Below are positions 58,593 to 64,000 of a DNA stretch of 64,000 bases, piece by piece. The stretch spans positions 44,608,652-44,672,651 of the forward strand of contig CM022665.1 of the NCBI GenBank assembly GCA_012295275.1. Reading direction: 5' to 3'. This DNA is from Chrysomallon squamiferum. Its lineage: Eukaryota; Mollusca; Gastropoda; Neomphalida; Peltospiridae. Every line of letters starts with the position of its first letter. Within the stretch, counting starts at the first letter, position 1. Both the position numbers and the translations under genes were made by a program. The notes under the pieces were generated by a model. It searched no databases, was not told the origin of the DNA, and saw only the letters and a program-made list of their open reading frames with translations.

Positions 58593-59942
58593 CTATAATA
58601 ATCCCATTTTACAGGAACTATTTTTTATGTGTGTAATAAGACAGTTTTTGAAAAGTTCTAACAGGTCTTTCTTGATTTCTGGAATGTCAACTATTCTCTT
58701 GAACTTGATATTGCGCCAGTTCCAGTCTATGATTACAGCAACTAATCTGTCGAGTTTGAGGGATCCTGAAAAGAAGGAAGTTAAAAGTAAAAATAATAAA
58801 TATTTGTTTTTGAATTTATCACTATTTTATTGGATACACTGGTAATTTCTTAGGAAAGAAAATCTAAAAATGAATCGGGAATTCTGGATATGCACTTCAA
58901 ATGTATTTTAAAAAAAAGATGAAAAACAAAAGCAGAATGTCAAACAGATAATCAGAACATTAATCATCATTTGCCGTTTTCTGTCCTTTAACTGTGAGGA
59001 CTTTCTGTATTTAAATATGATAAATATTAATAAACTTTCAGTTTAGCATATCTACGTCGTTCTGTCACAAGGTCAAAACTTTATAAGATAAACTTTGCCA
59101 ATTTGGGGGATTTACCTAAGTCAATTATGCAAGTAAATTCTGAAATGATAATGAAAGAAGAAATAAAAATAAAGAGTAAGTCGCACCTAGCTTAATAAGT
59201 TTCTCAATCCTCTGAGGAGTTCCCACACCTATGTGACAAATTTTATTTTTCAAAAATTTCTGTTGTTCTTCTACCTAAAAATAAAAACAACAAAAAAAAG
59301 TAATAATAATAATTTAAAAAAATTAATTAAATATAACTCATCTTGTTTATATGTGAATAACAAACAGCATCTATTTTTGCAGTGGTTCTAATCTTTGTTT
59401 CAATAAATAAATAAGATTATACTATTAAAATGAAATAAATTAAACAACTATGAACTATTATAATAATAAAAAAATATCCACTAACAGTGTGAATTAAACT
59501 ATAGTCAATATTTCAAACAGCCTCCTGGGATTGTATACAAAACATTTTTTTTTTGGCATAATACTAGAAAAACAAGCACATTTATTTTTTCCAGTTGTTT
59601 ACCTGAGACAAAACAATACAGAAATATATATATAAAAAATATTCGTATATTCAAACTATTTTCATCTTAAAAAGAAACCTAAAAAAAAAATAATAATAAA
59701 TAAAAAAAAAAAATAAATAAAAAAATTAAAAAAGAAAAATATATATTTACCTTAAAATGTTTTGCAAACAGTTTTACACATCGACATTTTTGGCCTTTAA
59801 AATCTTTTATTTCTCTGAAAGGAATGAAGTTACAATTTATCAATTACAAAATTCAAAATGATTATTATTATACATAATTTAATTACAAAAAATTCAAATT
59901 AATTATTTCATGCCCATCTCCTTAAAACTACACTTATAAAAA

Positions 59943-59981
<39 letters not shown>

Positions 59982-60521
59982 TATGTGTATGTGTTTATAT
60001 CATAAATGTATACACATTATGTTCATGTAAAAGTATTCAAATCAAATGAAAGACATACATAACTTTAAATAATAAAGTGATGGAAAAAAAATTATAAACC
60101 AATATTTAAAAAAAAAATATATATATATATATCCCCTTCACCACAAAAACAAACAACAATAAAACGGTTAAATAAATGAACAAGAATTTAGGATTAAGAC
60201 AAACAATAACCTGTTCAGTTCTACAGCTCTGGCTCCTGAATTTGTGATGAACAGGAGAAGAGGTGAACCAGTGGGTAGCTTTGATTTTTTGACCAGTTTC
60301 TCCCATGTTGGAAAAATCTTCTTCAAGTAGATGACAGGACTGGAATCGACAGTGTCGTTGCAGTCTAAGAAATCTTCTCCTGTTGGAATTAAATTATGTG
60401 ACTGGATGTAAAACAGTAAAAACAGAATAAAGGACAAATTTATAAAAAAAAAAAAAAAAAAAAAAAATAAAATAAAAAAAATAATAATAATAATAATAAT
60501 AATAATTAATATTAATAATAA

Positions 60522-60552
<31 letters not shown>

Positions 60553-62491
60553 GTAGAAATAAATGAATAAAAAAAATAAAAATAATAAATTCTCTCTGGG
60601 AAAAATATTTATTTATATAAAATAATAAAAAGGACCAAACAAGGAACACAAAATTAAATACAACTGAAAACAATATTTAAAGATATATAAAATATTTATA
60701 TCGGAATGATAAAAAATGTATTATTGAAGACTTAATTTAAAATATATTTTAGATTTGTTTTATCCCTGTTCACTTGAAACCTGAATCAAAGATGATATAT
60801 GGATATAATTTATGTATATCCCAAAACAATTGAGATACGACTAAAGTATGTATTATTGTCATGTTAAATACTTATTATTAGCAGTAGACAAGTAACATAG
60901 ACAAGTCACTGGACTGTTTGGCTGTGAAAGGTGAAATAACAAATATATTCTTATGACTAATTGCTTTCCCCAAAATGGAATGCAAATATTCCAAAATCCT
61001 TTAGTAAGAGTAGTTACTGATAACAGAATAACAGAATAACAGAAAAAGGCTTCCTAGAGGTTTTAAAATTAATCTTTCTTGACAGTAAAGTTTGTAAAAA
61101 CTCTATGGGTATATAACATATGAAAACAAATATGCTGACATGGTATTATGTATATTATATATTCAAAAATTGATTTTCAGCCTAAGAAAGTATATAATTA
61201 AGTTGATTACTGCTAAGTTCGAGATCATCCCATTCAACTTGTGAAAGCTTTCCTTCGTATGTTTTCTTCAGGATATTCAGGAAATCTTCAGGTTTGCCTG
61301 GAACTGGTTCGTTTTCTTCTAATTCCTCTGATATTTTTTTCTGTTAATTTGAATAAGAAAAGTAAGGTTGTAATTTTTGTAGTAATACTGCTATTAAATC
61401 TGCAAAGCACTTAACTCACTCAATTAAACAAGGAATGAAATTAAAATGAGTTTAAAAACTTGGCTCAATTATGATAGACACAATATTTATATTAAAACCT
61501 GTTAATGTTACACATGCATTTTATAAAATACTTTTCGAAAAAAATAAATTAAATTAATAATTTAAAATAACAATAATTTTATTTTAATATTTTTCAAAAT
61601 AACCATTAAAAACAAACAACAGAAAAATCAAATGTCTGATTCCATTAATCACAGGTCCTTTTTATATTATTTCTTTTACAGATTCCAATACACACAACAA
61701 ATGAATATATCTAATCATGTTTGGATATTCAGTTTACCAGAAAATAAATAAAACATTCACTCTTTGTAGAATAAAAAACAGCATATGTTTCTCATATTTA
61801 TGAACACTGTAACAGGTTACACTTTAGTAGAAAAAAAAGTTATTTCCTTACCCTGGATTTTGTTTTCTTTTTCTTGGCAGGTTTTACACTAGTATCTTTG
61901 TCTTCTTCACTTTCTGAACTGCTGTCATCAGCTTTTCTCTTCAACTTCGTCTTTTTGTCACTTTTGTCTGTGAGTTTTTTATTTTTAATTTTCAAAATTT
62001 TCTTTGATTTCAAACCATTTTTTTGTTTTATTTTATGATCTGTCTCTTTTGTTTGTTTATTATCCACTTCATCACAACATTCTTCATTTTCTGCAAAATA
62101 ACAATTTTAATATATTTTTACATTTTTGGTTTAGAAATCATTTATCTGCAGGCTATTTTTTTTTTTTTCATTTTTGGAAATCATATTGTATATTTATTAT
62201 ATTTTTATAATCAAAAGTATTTAAACTCATTATAGTTATATTTATAATGATCATTACAACCATTTTAAAGGTGCTCACGACATTAGGTTCTTCGTGAATT
62301 TAGGAAACAACGGACTATTTTCTACTTGCTTAACAGATAATAAAAAACCAGTATATATCTGCAAAGTATCAACTTAATAAATTAGGTTCAGCGATTTTAA
62401 TTTTATAATTATATTAAGTAATATCTAAAAATTATTAACCAGATAACTGTTTATCGTCTAACCACCACTCTTCTCCCAAATCGTCCGCCAT
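58593..62491 (-). CDS. CMSS1: CMS1-like ribosomal small subunit protein, complete, seven exons
   Basis: Nucleolar protein linked to small-subunit ribosome biogenesis in yeast (Cms1). Exons in gene order: 62491-62440, 62090-61852, 61340-61211, 60379-60211, 59814-59751, 59274-59187, 58765-58593; every phase matches and the product is 304 residues (human about 279). The start is in strong context (taccATGG) and reads MADDLGEEWW, as in vertebrates. Residues 19-97 are a Lys/Asp/Ser-rich, disordered, nuclear-signal-like region. The family core follows: SGARAVEL, CVKLFAKHFKVEEQ, HIGVGTP (232-238), then IIDWNWRNIK (from 259) and DIPEI near the C-terminus. These resemble motifs of the DEAD-box helicase fold without the catalytic set. 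The assignment is secure. Confidence 0.95.
59946..59978. repeat. (TG)n microsatellite
   Basis: About 16 TG units in CMSS1 intron 4. Confidence 0.95.
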
Positions 62492-62762
62492 GGTACTTTT
62501 AATAATATTCGTACTAACTTTGTAATGAAAAAATATATTATTTTTGAACTTTTTATTATTTCCTTTTATTAAAAAATATCATGAATAAATAATGAAAAAC
62601 AACATTATATCAATTAATACAATATGTAACAAAAGATATGTTATAATGACAAATTACGCATAAAAAACTCCTATCTTTTAATGTTAGGTGAAGGTCAGTC
62701 GTAAAAATGAAAGCAAGAATCGAAAGCAGAACCGATTGGTCGTGACAGAATATAAATGCATA
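62492..62762. promoter_or_regulatory. Compact bidirectional promoter of CMSS1 / TRAPPC10
   Basis: Only 271 bp separate the two oppositely directed start codons, so both promoters and both 5' untranslated regions must fit here unless an upstream exon exists. A TATAAAT string at 62751-62757 is too near the TRAPPC10 start to be a normal TATA box for it. An out-of-frame ATG lies at 62756, seven bases before the TRAPPC10 start. Confidence 0.6.
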
Positions 62763-63446
62763 ATGGAAGCAAAACCAATTGTAACTTGTGAGTTGTCTTT
62801 ATATTATGATTGCTATTTGCAAAATTAAACAGTTGTTTTCAAAACGGAAAAATAATATTCATGATTGATCGTGGCATAGATCAGGGCAGTGGCTGTTTCG
62901 GTGTTTCGTGCACGGTGTAGTTTAAGTTTAACGCAGTCACACTGTTACTAGTGTTAGTGTTACTGTTAGACTATAAGTTGTATAACACTAATACAATAAC
63001 AGTGTCACACCCACTCTTGGGAGGCAGTTCAGAGTTCTGAATTCTGTGAATTAATATCTTTAAGATTAAATGACTGACCATGATAAATATTTAGATTGCC
63101 ACACTACATTATTTTATAAAACATTCCAAATTTAAATTATCAAAAATAAATCCCCAAAATATGAATATTTTACATTGTTCAAGATATTTTCTTAATCTTA
63201 TAATTCCATTAATTTTTTTTTATAGAAAAACAAATATTACAGTAAGATAGGATAATGTTTAAAAACAACAAGACAGGTAAAGCATTGTGATCATGATTTA
63301 ATAAACATTTACATGAGGATGAATACACATTTCTAAATTCAATACTTTTGATTCTTTCACACTCTCTCCACTCAGTCCCCTCCAAACAGACAAACACACA
63401 AAGTTCTTTACTAAAGAATTAGATAGTCATATTATTATTAGTTATC

Positions 63447-63488
<42 letters not shown>

Positions 63489-63658
63489 AAAATAAAAAAA
63501 ATAAAAATAAAAAAAAAATAAAAAATAAAATATCAAGATATATTATTTAGGATATAACAATATTTTGTATTTGCAGGTCATGGAGACCAGGCATTATTTT
63601 CTCAGCTACATTCTTTAGTAGCTCAAGGTTTACCTAAAGAGGAATGTGAATGGAGAAG
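62763..63658 (+). CDS. TRAPPC10: Trafficking protein particle complex subunit 10, first two exons only
   Basis: Subunit of the TRAPP II tethering complex acting at the Golgi. Exon 1 is 62763-62787 and exon 2 is 63577-63658; a Cys codon is split T|GT across the intron. The joined sequence reads MEAKPIVTCHGDQALF and ends ECEWRR, matching the vertebrate N-terminus (MENKPIVTC-GDQ ... EWRRSYGR). The exon ends with donor AG|gtaaat, so the rest of this gene of over 1,000 codons lies beyond the right edge. The identification rests on about 36 residues, but they match along their whole length. The only other ATG close upstream (62756) is out of frame. Confidence 0.85.
63449..63530. repeat. Poly(A)/AAAAT tract in TRAPPC10 intron 1
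   Basis: About 38 consecutive A residues followed by AAAAT-type units. Confidence 0.95.
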
Positions 63659-64000
63659 GTAAATATCCTGCAATGACAGATAACTTCAGTTTTAATTAAA
63701 TTAATTAATATTTTCAGTTAATGTTCATAACAATAACTTTTTTTTTTTTTTTTTTTTTTAATAAATAAGTATTTTGTATATTAAATAAAATAAAAAATAT
63801 ATATGTAAACTGACACCATTTCAAAGTCCATTCCAGCTTTTTTATCCTATTGCAAACACAACCCTCTCTGCTTCTCTGTATTGTAATGCTAATAAATTTT
63901 TAATAGTAAAGTCAGTGTCATTGTCTACTTCAGATTTGAAGTGTTAATTTCAGAACAAAATAAAGACAGTTGTATAGTAATTACTTTTTGACATCGCTGG

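Overview
The window is animal nuclear DNA: very AT-rich, packed with microsatellites and A/T runs, with split genes on both strands whose introns carry canonical GT/AG ends. Protein similarity to vertebrate orthologues is clear but moderate, which fits an invertebrate bilaterian. Motifs such as GGGGAGGTAACTCT (about 46514) and GGTTATCTCCCTT (about 53152) resemble dispersed repeats common in mollusc genomes, so a mollusc or other lophotrochozoan is my best guess, at low confidence.

Six genes were reconstructed by joining exons with matching splice phases. From left to right: MBTPS2 (site-2 protease; minus; eight exons from 14176 down to 211, C-terminus beyond the left edge); EIF2S3 (eIF2 gamma; plus; 15469-23792); an SFT2D-family Golgi membrane protein (minus; 33828-29008; complete at 160 aa); an unnamed gene for a CxxC...CxxH knuckle, coiled coil and terminal T1/BTB domain (plus; coding 43124-53813, with a probable non-coding first exon near 36.5-36.9 kb); CMSS1 (minus; 62491-58593; complete at 304 aa); and the first two exons of TRAPPC10 (plus; 62763 to the right edge).

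Strands alternate - + - + - +, giving three consecutive head-to-head pairs. The tightest, CMSS1/TRAPPC10, has 271 bp between start codons. The products concern proteolysis and traffic in the Golgi/ER (S2P, SFT2, TRAPPC10), translation and ribosome biogenesis (eIF2 gamma, CMSS1), and one BTB protein of unknown role.

The most unusual signal is that tandem duplications repeatedly include exon edges. Degenerate copies of a splice site plus the adjoining exon bases lie next to real splice sites in MBTPS2 (three places), EIF2S3 (three places) and the BTB gene, where about 21 copies of acceptor plus start-codon segment precede the coding exon. In EIF2S3 one conserved exon of roughly 98 nt is not intact: its front appears three times and a shortened back half lies about 300 bp away. 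That is either local exon destruction or an assembly error in an essential gene. A roughly 1 kb non-autonomous DNA transposon with terminal inverted repeats and a 6 bp target duplication sits in EIF2S3 intron 1.

No rRNA, tRNA, CRISPR or prokaryotic element was seen. Exon limits are inferred by eye from reading frame, splice consensus and remembered family sequence; no alignment or transcript data were available.
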